Assembly: GCA_036268875.1 (NCBI GenBank)
Contig: DATATI010000023.1
Span: forward strand, 1 to 64,000
Direction: 5' to 3'
Length of the DNA stretch: 64,000 nt
From: Polyangia bacterium
Lineage (GTDB): Bacteria; Myxococcota_A; Polyangia; Fen-1088
Shown one piece after another: positions 25,846-33,290 of the stretch (positions are counted from its first letter, which is position 1; each line of letters begins with the position of its first letter). The notes under the pieces are model-generated. The model had not been told where the DNA came from. It did not search any database and saw nothing but the letters and a program-made list of their open reading frames with translations. Made by a program: the position numbers and the translations under genes.

Positions 25846-26910
25846 TCAGAGTTGGCGTCCGATGGCGTACTGGATCAGGTCGCGGACGAAGCGTTTGTCG
25901 TCGCCTTCGGGGGCGTCGGCGTAGGCGGCTTCGAATTCGCGCGCGGCGGCCTCAGCGAACTGCTGTGCCACCAGGCGCGCGTGATTCAGGCTGTCGTACT
26001 TGCGGATGATGGTCGAGATCCATTCGATCTCCCGCGCAACACGCATCGAGCGTGATTTGCCCAGAATCGCTCGGAGGCGCTCGGTTTCGAACTTGTCCGC
26101 CTTCGAGAACACGTCGGCCAGGATCAAGGTGCGTTTGCCCTCCCAAAGATCGCCGCCGATTTCCTTGCCGTACTTCTTGGCGTCGCCGATTAAATTGAGG
26201 ACGTCGTCTTGGATCTGGAAAGCGACTCCGAGGAAGTAGCCGAAACGGTCGAAACGCTCGAGATCCATATCGCCAGGCCGGGCCACAACGGCGCCGATGC
26301 GGCAGGGGTGGATGAAGCTGTACCAGCATGTCTTCTTGAGGGTCATAAGGAGGTAGTCGTCCTCCCTGACCTGGCAGTTGTTGTCGCGAACCCAGCCGAT
26401 CTCAAGTGCCTGGCCCTCCAGCGAGTCCATGAGCATGTGATCGAATTCGTCGAGCATCCGTTGAGCTCCGGCGGGGCTCATTCTCTCGGCGCCTTGGCGG
26501 GCCAGACGGATGCTCAGCGCTTGCATGGCGTCGCCCGTGTTGATCGCCAGAGGAATGCCCTGCTCGATGTACATCGTCGGACGGTCGCGCCGGAATTCGC
26601 TGCCGTCCTCAATGTCGTCGTGGACGAGGAAGGCGTTGTGGAGCATTTCGAGAGCGGCCGCGACCGCCAGCACGTCGTCGGCGCGACCACCGAACGCGCG
26701 GCAGGTCGCGATGCACAGCGCGGGGCGCAGCCCTTTCCCGGCGCGCGAAAGGTGATCGTCGATCAAGCCGTAGAGATAGCGTTTGGGCTCTCGATCCGCG
26801 CCTGCGTCGCGCAGGTATGGCGCGATCAGATCGCGGAACGGCAGCAGTCGCGCCGAAAAATCGGCTTTCTCTGCCGATGCGGGGGCCGTTTTGAGCTTGA
26901 GATCGTTCAT
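25846..26910 (-). CDS. Trans-polyprenyl diphosphate synthase (last gene of the encapsulin-like operon)
   Basis: A 354-residue all-helical isoprenyl diphosphate synthase that condenses allylic diphosphates with IPP. GKGLRPALCI carries the IPP-binding KxxR at about 59-62. The first Asp-rich motif DDIED is at 98-102. The second reads QIQDDVLN (235-239), with Asn in place of the last Asp of DDxxD. LLMTLKKTCWYSF and GDLWEGKRTLIL are also family-typical. Product chain length cannot be fixed; a C20-type activity is plausible. The first 20 residues (MNDLKLKTAPASAEKADF) are a short polar extension. Its ATG overlaps the stop of the FAD oxidoreductase by four bases, so they are translationally coupled. 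This places an isoprenoid-chain maker in the same operon as a shell protein. Confidence 0.92.
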   Translation of the reverse strand: MNDLKLKTAPASAEKADFSARLLPFRDLIAPYLRDAGADREPKRYLYGLIDDHLSRAGKGLRPALCIATCRAFGGRADDVLAVAAALEMLHNAFLVHDDIEDGSEFRRDRPTMYIEQGIPLAINTGDAMQALSIRLARQGAERMSPAGAQRMLDEFDHMLMDSLEGQALEIGWVRDNNCQVREDDYLLMTLKKTCWYSFIHPCRIGAVVARPGDMDLERFDRFGYFLGVAFQIQDDVLNLIGDAKKYGKEIGGDLWEGKRTLILADVFSKADKFETERLRAILGKSRSMRVAREIEWISTIIRKYDSLNHARLVAQQFAEAAAREFEAAYADAPEGDDKRFVRDLIQYAIGRQL

Positions 26911-28823
26911 TGGGAAAGAATTCTGATCCGGGGAGCTGAAGAAGGAGCCGACGACGGAGAGCTGGCCGGGGGCGGGGATGTGTCCGGTGTGACCAGCTCC
27001 GGAGCCGACGAGAACGCCGCCAGATCCTGCGCGCTGCGATGAATGCTGCGAACCAGCTCTGCGGCGCGCTCGGCGCTCATGCTGTCTGTTCCCGCGGTGG
27101 TACCAACGGTGGACGCGGCCGCGGCCAGGCCGAGCGCGTGCTGAGCCAACTGGACGATCCCGCCATCCCAAGCGAGTCCGCGCCGAAATCTCTGTCGGTC
27201 GAAAGCACGCAGAGGCGTCAGTAATTCGGGTTCATGAAGCTTCCAGATCTCGCAAGGCTTGGCCTTCGAGCCAGAGGCGGCGATGATTCCGTTCGTCGCG
27301 CGTCGTGCGGCCTCGTTGGCACCCTCCATGGTGGCGAGGTCCGTGTGGGTGCGCACGTAGTCCGAGGCGAGAAAGAAGTTCGGAATGCGCGTCGCGGCCT
27401 CCGGCCTCAGCTTCCAGGTGTCGACGTAGTTGACCAGCAATGGCTCGATGTTGGTCTCGTTGCCCGGTGTGCTCGGATCCGTGTCCTCGATGTCCGGGTC
27501 CAGAAACCAGAAATGGAGGTGCTCGTCCTTGAGGATCTCCTTGCCGCCCACGTTGACGCTCAACTGAATCTGGTTCCACACCTCTTGCTTGATCTCTTCG
27601 CGACTGCACTGCATCGCAGTTTTTCCGTTCAGACCGGGTGTCGTCCAGCTGGAAATATCGACGGAGAGGATGCCCCGAACTTTGCCGTCACCGTGACTGG
27701 CCAGGTCGAAGTCGGGCCAGAACTGCGCCTGCGACACGGAGGTCAGAGCCCACGGCGATTCGAGAAAGATGGTGTGGCCGTGGGTGAGCGGGACGTCCAC
27801 CGTCAGGTAAAATTGGATCCCGTTCATCCACTCGACGTTCTCGCTGAGCGGCGGGATGTTCGCCAGCGACGGATCCGCGGCCGCCAGCGCGGGGGTGACG
27901 AACTCGGCCATGCGCTCGACGGGGAGAGCGGCCAGGTAGTAGTCAGCGCGCGCTTCGAACGTTCGGTTGCGCTCGACGATCGTGGCGCTCGTGATCCGCC
28001 CGCCTTGCACGTTGATGGCGGCGACCTCGGCCTCCATGTGATACACGACGCCCAGCGCGCGCAACTGCGCCAGCCACGGCTGGATCCAGACGTGGCTCGT
28101 CGGACCGTTGAGCAGACGATCCGCCGTCACCCCGGGCTGAACAATGTAGAGCAGCATCTGCATGAAGATGTCGCCGATGGTCTTCGTGCTCGCGCGCCGG
28201 GCCTTGGCCGCCACCAGCGACCGGGTGATGCCGTGGCCGAACAGGAGCTGGTAGCCCTGCGACCGGCCCTCGGCCTCGATGAAGTCCCACCAGCTTATGC
28301 GCTCGTATTCGGTTATCCGGCGCTCTTCGCACGAGGTGAAGACCTGCCAGACTTTCGACGCCAGAAACGCCGTCTCGGCGACGTTCACGTCGAGCTGTCC
28401 GCCAAGCAGACCAAGAACGTAGTAGAGGGCCGTCTTGAGCTCGCCAGGCGTGAGCGGAAACCTCGCTGGAACAATCACCGACCCCCGCTCGTTCCGGGCG
28501 ATCTGGATCTGCGTCGTGTCGACGAGGTTGTCAGCGACAGTGCGATCCCGAAACGGGATGCGCTTCATCGTGTCGACGACGTGTTTGTAAAAGCCCGGAA
28601 AGAAGCGAAACCCATGCTCGCCTGGCAGCCACGGCTTGCGCGCCCGCCCCATCGCCGCGGGTCGGACGGGGCTCGCCGGTTCGGTCACCGGGATGCTCCG
28701 GGCCTTCCCTCCCGGAACGTCCCGCCGCTCGAACACCTCGACATGAAACCCGCGCTCCGCGAGTTCGTGCGCGGCGCTCATGCCGGCGACGCCGCCGCCC
28801 AGAATGATGACTTTTCTTGACAT
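26907..28823 (-). CDS. FAD-dependent oxidoreductase, phytoene-desaturase/hydroxysqualene-dehydroxylase-like, with disordered tail
   Basis: A 638-residue amine-oxidase-fold flavoprotein. The dinucleotide motif VIILGGGVAGMSAAHELAER begins at residue 5, followed by VFERRDVPGGKAR and LPGEHGFRFFPGFYKHV, as in carotenoid or squalene-type desaturases. The FAD-contacting C-terminal motif is seen in NFFLASDYVRTHTDLATMEGA. Residues after about 590 are different: a Ser/Ala/Thr helix, then a Pro/Ser/Ala-rich linker and the short hydrophobic-basic end PRIRILSQ. Such a linker plus terminal peptide is how encapsulin cargo proteins are usually docked, and the shell-like gene is two genes upstream. The reaction is probably dehydrogenation of an isoprenoid chain; the substrate is unknown. 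Confidence 0.87.
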   Translation of the reverse strand: MSRKVIILGGGVAGMSAAHELAERGFHVEVFERRDVPGGKARSIPVTEPASPVRPAAMGRARKPWLPGEHGFRFFPGFYKHVVDTMKRIPFRDRTVADNLVDTTQIQIARNERGSVIVPARFPLTPGELKTALYYVLGLLGGQLDVNVAETAFLASKVWQVFTSCEERRITEYERISWWDFIEAEGRSQGYQLLFGHGITRSLVAAKARRASTKTIGDIFMQMLLYIVQPGVTADRLLNGPTSHVWIQPWLAQLRALGVVYHMEAEVAAINVQGGRITSATIVERNRTFEARADYYLAALPVERMAEFVTPALAAADPSLANIPPLSENVEWMNGIQFYLTVDVPLTHGHTIFLESPWALTSVSQAQFWPDFDLASHGDGKVRGILSVDISSWTTPGLNGKTAMQCSREEIKQEVWNQIQLSVNVGGKEILKDEHLHFWFLDPDIEDTDPSTPGNETNIEPLLVNYVDTWKLRPEAATRIPNFFLASDYVRTHTDLATMEGANEAARRATNGIIAASGSKAKPCEIWKLHEPELLTPLRAFDRQRFRRGLAWDGGIVQLAQHALGLAAAASTVGTTAGTDSMSAERAAELVRSIHRSAQDLAAFSSAPELVTPDTSPPPASSPSSAPSSAPRIRILSQ

Positions 28824-28894
28824 TGTTCAGGCGGATGGCGACATCAGTCGCGTCAGAAGTTTTTCGCCCGAGCTATTCTTCAGAAGCGCAGTTC

Positions 28895-29398
28895 TCACTG
28901 CAATGCGAACCAGGCAGCGTAGCCGTCGTATGCATCAATCTCTTGCTTGAGGTGTCGCAGAGCTTGTTGATAGGCAGGTTGGTCAGCCGCCGGCTTTGTT
29001 TTGGCCTCGGTTGTCAATGTCATGACATCGTTTGTCGTCGTGGCTTTCCGAGCTGGGTGGTTGTCGGCAGCAGGATGGTCTACGATCCCGTGTGTGTGGC
29101 CGCCAGCGACTTGGGCGCTCTGGGCGGATTTCCTCAATACATTAGCTTTCGTATCGATGGCGGCCTTGACCTCGGCCTTGACGTCGTTCTTGGCTTGGCC
29201 AGCCGAGGTGTTTCCATATAGAAGAAGGACCCGTTGAACCCATTGGGCGAGTTGCTCCGCTTTGTTGGCTGGGCCCGGATTTGAATTGGCCAGCTTAGCC
29301 ATCTGAAACTGAAGAACGTTGGTGATTTCCGCAAAATTGTCGACGTCGGTGTCTTTCAAAGAAGGCGCGGGTGGTTTTGCAAAAACTGGCGATGACAT
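28895..29398 (-). CDS. Small protein between shell and FAD genes, unknown function
   Basis: A 167-residue soluble protein with a GAGGAG ribosome site before ATG 29398. It has a helical N-half (NFAEITNVLQFQMAKLAN and AEQLAQWVQRVLLLYG), a middle Lys/Ala-rich helix, then a His-rich stretch GGHTHGIVDHPAADNHP (about 99-115) that could bind metal. It ends in a helix (QALRHLKQEIDAYDGYAAWF). I recognise no family. It starts 21 bases after the shell gene stop, so it is a candidate cargo or assembly partner. Confidence 0.65.
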   Translation of the reverse strand: MSSPVFAKPPAPSLKDTDVDNFAEITNVLQFQMAKLANSNPGPANKAEQLAQWVQRVLLLYGNTSAGQAKNDVKAEVKAAIDTKANVLRKSAQSAQVAGGHTHGIVDHPAADNHPARKATTTNDVMTLTTEAKTKPAADQPAYQQALRHLKQEIDAYDGYAAWFALQ

Positions 29399-29419
29399 GG
29401 TTGCTCCTCAGAAATAGGG

Positions 29420-30304
29420 TTACTGGTGAAGGACCAATATCGATGTCCAATCAGGCACACGAAGAGCGACGCGTTCTGAAATGCGGAATATGAAACGCGG
29501 CTCAGTAGTGATCTGAAGGAATCGAATATGGAGTTCCGAGGAAATAACCAGCTCCGGAGGGGTTCCTCCGAGCGCGATCACGAGGCCCGTATTTATCGGA
29601 AGGGTGCTCGTTCGCAGTAGAGGTGCCTCGAGAAACGGTTTGACCCTGTCAACCGGAAGCACAAGGCTAGCGGCGGGAGTGTGCAAGTCTCTGAAGTAAT
29701 CCTGATCGAGAACACATGCAAAGGGGCCGTTGTGACCAGCCCCCTCCAGGTCTCCTACCGCACTCATGATTTCATTCGCTAGGTTGAAGCCGGGATTTCC
29801 GCCCGCGGCGACTGTCCGGTCTAGACGGGGTATGAATGGCACCATGCCGTAGAGTCCTGGCTGCGGACCTCCCAGTCCGATCTCGAACACGGGAGGCAAT
29901 CCCGCGGCCCCGGGTGGCGGCACTCCGGGCCCGGGCTGCCCACGGAAAATGAGCGCATCCTCCACTCGTTTGATCAGGTTGACGGCCCGCCGGAATTGAA
30001 TCAGGCCGCCCAGCAAATTGGGATCGGACACCTCCTGGCTGGTCAGCGCAACGTTGATCGACAGGGAAGTGAAGAAGGTCGTTGGCGTGTGGTTTACCGC
30101 GAGGCGCTGCTGCGGCGGCAGGTTTGCTCCGAGATTCAAGCCAAGCGTCAGGTCCGGAACGGCGATCGCGGTTTTATCCGGGTAAAGAGACGTCGACAGG
30201 AATTTTCCTGAAGCGGAGGCCTTCCCAGCCTCTTCTTGAATGGTCGAGACCACTCGGCTCCACTGCTCATCTGACCATCCAACTTCAGCGCTGTTCCTGT
30301 CCAT
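29420..30304 (-). CDS. Encapsulin-like (HK97-fold, Linocin_M18-type) shell protein
   Basis: A 294-residue protein that aligns from end to end with encapsulin shells. Matching blocks: the N-terminal helix WSDEQWSRVVSTIQEEAGKA (10-29); LIKRVEDALIFRG (110-122), the E-loop/spine hallmark (family: EDELIFYG or DEVIFRG); ANEIMSAVGDLEGAGHNGPF (176-195) and CVLDQDYFRDLH (family: a helix ending GHFGPYAVVLSP.LY..LH); PLLRTSTLPINTGLVIALG (228-246); and the end ITTEPRFIFRISERVALRVPDW (family: FRVLEALLLRIKHPDA). A Pro/Gly-rich insertion at about 123-172 and a changed A-domain loop mark it as divergent. Shells of this fold self-assemble into protein nanocompartments holding enzyme cargo. It is the second gene of a five-gene operon with isoprenoid enzymes. 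A phage capsid origin is less likely, as no other phage gene is near. Confidence 0.8.
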   Translation of the reverse strand: MDRNSAEVGWSDEQWSRVVSTIQEEAGKASASGKFLSTSLYPDKTAIAVPDLTLGLNLGANLPPQQRLAVNHTPTTFFTSLSINVALTSQEVSDPNLLGGLIQFRRAVNLIKRVEDALIFRGQPGPGVPPPGAAGLPPVFEIGLGGPQPGLYGMVPFIPRLDRTVAAGGNPGFNLANEIMSAVGDLEGAGHNGPFACVLDQDYFRDLHTPAASLVLPVDRVKPFLEAPLLRTSTLPINTGLVIALGGTPPELVISSELHIRFLQITTEPRFIFRISERVALRVPDWTSILVLHQ

Positions 30305-30328
30305 GCTAGGTATCCCCCCTGGTGAATT

Positions 30329-30934
30329 TCAACGGATCTCGACGGTGATGACCGCTTTCACTCCCGAAAGACCGACGGCTTGCACCAGTCCCGAATATGC
30401 GCCCGGGACGGCTTGGGTCGGGACGTCGACCTTGGCGGTGACGACGGCCTGGTGGCAGGCGCCGATGTCGAGCGTCGTAGGGTCAAACGAGATCGCGAAC
30501 GACGGGATGCTGCCGCCACCGTCGCTCAGCAAATCGCTCGAATAGAACGACACATTGATTGGATGGTTCTCGAGATTCTCCAGCCGCAACGGGATGGACG
30601 TCGTTCCGCCCGCCAAGACTGGCGCCAAGGACTGGCGCCATGGAATGTCCAGCGCGGACCGGACCAAAGAATCCGCCTCGGCCGGTTGCGCACCGAGGTA
30701 CGAAAAAAGATCCGATAACACTGCGGTTGCCCGTTGCCGGAGCTCATCGATCGAATGCGGCGAGGACGTGGGAGTGCCATGGTCGCTCGAAATTGCGGTC
30801 CTCGGGAAAGAAATCGGCCGCTTGGGCGTCTCGCGGGAGAGAATCGCTATGGCTCGGCCAACCACGTCCGGCAACGACCGTTCAGCGATCGGTGCTGTGT
30901 CTGGAGCCCTCGACGGAAGAGGCGAATGGGCCAT
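30329..30934 (-). CDS. Protein with C-terminal Ig-like domain, first gene of encapsulin-like operon
   Basis: A 201-residue protein without signal peptide. Residues 1-60 are disordered and Ser/Pro-rich, 62-100 form helices (IDELRQRATAVLSDLFSYLG), and 105-201 form a beta-sandwich resembling CARDB/NEW3-type Ig folds (STSIPLRLENLENHPINVSF-type start, GACHQAVVTAKVDVP, PGAYSGLVQA and KAVITVEI end). GAGGAC precedes the ATG by six bases. It ends 24 bases before the shell gene. A role as decoration, scaffold or cargo of the shell is possible but only inferred. Confidence 0.65.
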   Translation of the reverse strand: MAHSPLPSRAPDTAPIAERSLPDVVGRAIAILSRETPKRPISFPRTAISSDHGTPTSSPHSIDELRQRATAVLSDLFSYLGAQPAEADSLVRSALDIPWRQSLAPVLAGGTTSIPLRLENLENHPINVSFYSSDLLSDGGGSIPSFAISFDPTTLDIGACHQAVVTAKVDVPTQAVPGAYSGLVQAVGLSGVKAVITVEIR

Positions 30935-30968
30935 GTGTCCTCAAATTGGGGCCGGGAAAGCGCTGCGC

Positions 30969-30995
30969 ATCATACACACTTCGTCGAACTGTCAA
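30969..30995 (-). promoter_or_regulatory. Sigma70-like promoter of the encapsulin-like operon
   Basis: Read on the minus strand, TTGACA (30990-30995) and TATGAT (30969-30974) lie 15 bases apart. The -35 box is perfect and the -10 box matches five of six, but the spacer is two bases shorter than ideal. It lies 35 bases before the first operon ATG, in the 89-base divergent space shared with the kinase gene. Confidence 0.45.
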
Positions 30996-31023
30996 TAGAG
31001 ATTCACGGTGAGGCGATGAGGCG

Positions 31024-32373
31024 GTGTATGTTGTTCACGACCCGATAATGGTTAAACCGAAACGTCGTTCTGGCCGAACCGTCTCGACGATCCTCCAATC
31101 GCCCGGCAAGGAGGTGACGTTCGTTCGGATCCGCGACAAGGAAATTTCTGCAGGATTCGGACCAGAGCGATTACTCGTGGATGAGGGCGAGATCGGCGCG
31201 GGAGGCTCAGGATCGGTTCACCGGGCCTACGACCCGAACCTGCGCCGCGTGGTCGCCATGAAGGTGATGGCTCCCCGGGGCAAGAAGAACGTCGAGCGGA
31301 GATCTCGATTCATCAATGAAGCCCGCATCATGGCTCAGCTGGACCATCCCAATGTCGTTCCGGTGCACGACCTGGTAGCCGACCACCGAAAGAACGCCTA
31401 CTTCGTGATGAAGCTAGTGCGTGGGCGGACCCTCGAGGCCGTGGTCGGTGAACGGGGTGCCCAGCCAGCCAGCCCGGATGGTTTGCACAGACTGTTACTC
31501 ATCTTGCTCAAAGTGTGCGACGCCCTGGCCTTCGCGCACAGCCGTGGCGTACTTCACTGCGACCTCAAGCCCGACAACATCATGGTCGGTGAGTATGGCG
31601 AGGTGTATCTAATGGACTGGGGCATCGCTTTTCAGAAGCCGCCCGTGGCTGCGAACCCTGACTCGGGCGCTCACCCGGGAATTAGGGGAACGCCGTCGTT
31701 CATGTCGCCGGAACAGGCTCAGGGCGACGGTGCCAGGCTTACCGAAAAGACGGATGTATTTGGATTGGGCGCTGTGCTGTATTTCATTCTGACCGGCCAC
31801 AAGCCATTCGCCGGGAAGTCCGTCACCCAGATCCTCGCCCGCGCCAGAGCGGGTGAATATCAGGATCCCGAGCTCGCGGCGGGTGGTCCGTTGCCCCCGT
31901 CGCTCGTTCACATCGTCAGGAGAGCAATGTCGCGCGATCCAGAGGACCGCTATGCGAGCGTTCTCGAAGTCAGTCGAAGCGTGGAGGAGTTCGCCCGCGG
32001 CGACTGGCACCTTCCCGTGCGAACATTTCCACGTGGTTCGATCATCGCCAAGGAGGGCGAGTGGGCGGACGCCGCGTATATCATCGTCAGCGGGGCCTGT
32101 CGCGTGTTCAAGACCATCGGGGGCGAGCGCCGTCTGCTGCGCACCATGGGCCCCGGCGATGTCTTTGGCGAGACCGGCATCTTGTCGGGCGACGTCAGGA
32201 CGGCGACCGTGGAGACTGTCGATGAGGTGGTGGCCCGGGTGGTCACGCGCGAGCTGTTCCAGGATCAACTCGGTGTAGATTCCTGGCTGGCGAAATTCGT
32301 GCTAGCGCTGGCGGATCGCTTCCGGGACCTGGATCAGAGGTTGGCACGTCAAAAAGACAAGAGCGGCGCCTGA
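31024..32373 (+). CDS. Ser/Thr protein kinase with C-terminal cyclic-nucleotide-binding domain
   Basis: A 449-residue cytosolic kinase starting at GTG 31024 (GAGGCG before it; ATG 31048 also possible). The glycine loop GEIGAGGSGSVHRA is at 56-68, Lys80 is in VAMKV, the catalytic loop is HCDLKPDN (178-185, Cys replacing Arg of HRD) and the metal motif is DWG (198-200) in place of DFG, as in a Planctomycetes/Myxococcota kinase subgroup. Residues about 340-445 are a CAP-ED domain with a complete phosphate-binding cassette (GDVFGETGILSGDVRTATV holds the cNMP-contacting Glu and Arg). It has no membrane segment. It is divergent from the shell operon and close to a nucleotide cyclase gene, so cyclic nucleotide could control the kinase. 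Confidence 0.92.
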   Translation: MYVVHDPIMVKPKRRSGRTVSTILQSPGKEVTFVRIRDKEISAGFGPERLLVDEGEIGAGGSGSVHRAYDPNLRRVVAMKVMAPRGKKNVERRSRFINEARIMAQLDHPNVVPVHDLVADHRKNAYFVMKLVRGRTLEAVVGERGAQPASPDGLHRLLLILLKVCDALAFAHSRGVLHCDLKPDNIMVGEYGEVYLMDWGIAFQKPPVAANPDSGAHPGIRGTPSFMSPEQAQGDGARLTEKTDVFGLGAVLYFILTGHKPFAGKSVTQILARARAGEYQDPELAAGGPLPPSLVHIVRRAMSRDPEDRYASVLEVSRSVEEFARGDWHLPVRTFPRGSIIAKEGEWADAAYIIVSGACRVFKTIGGERRLLRTMGPGDVFGETGILSGDVRTATVETVDEVVARVVTRELFQDQLGVDSWLAKFVLALADRFRDLDQRLARQKDKSGA

Positions 32374-32394
32374 GGCGTTCGCGGGCGCTGACGG

Positions 32395-33282
32395 TCAGCG
32401 CAAAGCGTAGAGGTCGTAGGCGTATTCGAGTTCTTTCATCCGCACTGCGCCTATCCCAATGCATTGTAGTCGATTGAGCTCGATGTATTTGGGATGCGAG
32501 GTGTGAATCCGGGGCGCGGTGCGGGTCGGCGCGATATTTGGCCACCGATGGTCCAGGAAATTTTGATAGCCGTTCTCGCCGAAGTCACAGGAGCCGAGAT
32601 AGCTCGCGTAAAACAGCGCCCCGTCATCGCCCTCGACCGTCGCTCGTACGTCCATGACGCCTATCCCGTCGTGACGGATCGTCATCCAGTCGCCACCCAT
32701 TGTGCGGACCTTGCCGTTGATCATGGGGCCGTGAATGTCGCCTTCGTTCGGATACCAATACCAGTGCACTAAGAGTCCGGCCGGAGTGACTCCGATGATC
32801 TCGGGTTCACGTAGGGGGACCCTGATCGTCGCGAGGTACTCGAATGCGGGCGGCGTTCGTTCAGGCGCGGCTCGCGACGGCGTATCGCGCCCGTTGTCGG
32901 GAGCCGCGAGCGGCACGTCGGTCAGACGGAACGATGACGGCAGAGCCGCGGCGGTCGCCGAGTCGGGAGCGCACCGCCCGGCACAGGTCAGGGTCGGCAC
33001 ATAAGTGACGCGCATCCCGGTCCAGAAATCCGGAAACATGATCCGGTGATACTCGATGCCTCGGGCGTAGTCGGTCCGCAGACGGACGCCGCGGACGGTT
33101 CGCAGCTGCCCCTGGTCGATCCGGTATTGCACGGTCACGGCGTTGCTTGGGCTTTGCGGTTGGACCCCGACTGTTACGGAGACTCCACGGCGACCTTCGA
33201 CCGCATCGTCAGTCGGAGCCGGCGCGTCCGCACTGCCGTACCAAAGCGTGAGTTGTTCATGTGTGAAGCGCACTGTTGGCAC
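32395..33282 (-). CDS. DUF3237-containing protein
   Basis: A 295-residue protein starting with GTG 33282, eight bases after the cyclase stop. The N-terminal 130 residues are beta-rich, without recognised domain. Residues about 155-290 match DUF3237: GPMINGKVRTMGGDWMTIRHD, VMDVRATVEGDDGALFYASY and YIELNRLQCIGIGAVRM. DUF3237 proteins form beta-barrels of unknown function. The N-terminal half (TLWYGSADAPA, SVTVGVQPQSPSNAVTVQYR) may be a separate binding domain. It is probably cotranscribed with the cyclase. Confidence 0.8.
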   Translation of the reverse strand: MPTVRFTHEQLTLWYGSADAPAPTDDAVEGRRGVSVTVGVQPQSPSNAVTVQYRIDQGQLRTVRGVRLRTDYARGIEYHRIMFPDFWTGMRVTYVPTLTCAGRCAPDSATAAALPSSFRLTDVPLAAPDNGRDTPSRAAPERTPPAFEYLATIRVPLREPEIIGVTPAGLLVHWYWYPNEGDIHGPMINGKVRTMGGDWMTIRHDGIGVMDVRATVEGDDGALFYASYLGSCDFGENGYQNFLDHRWPNIAPTRTAPRIHTSHPKYIELNRLQCIGIGAVRMKELEYAYDLYALR

Positions 33283-33290
33283 CTAGGAGC

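Noticed and set aside
27234-28820. 528-codon plus-strand frame antisense to the FAD oxidoreductase
   Set aside because: Composition is Arg/His/Val-rich with no family motif, and the opposite strand codes a clear flavoprotein.
29420-30304. Phage major capsid protein
   Set aside because: HK97-fold similarity also fits a prophage, but no portal, protease, terminase or tail gene is near, and the gene lies in an operon with metabolic enzymes.
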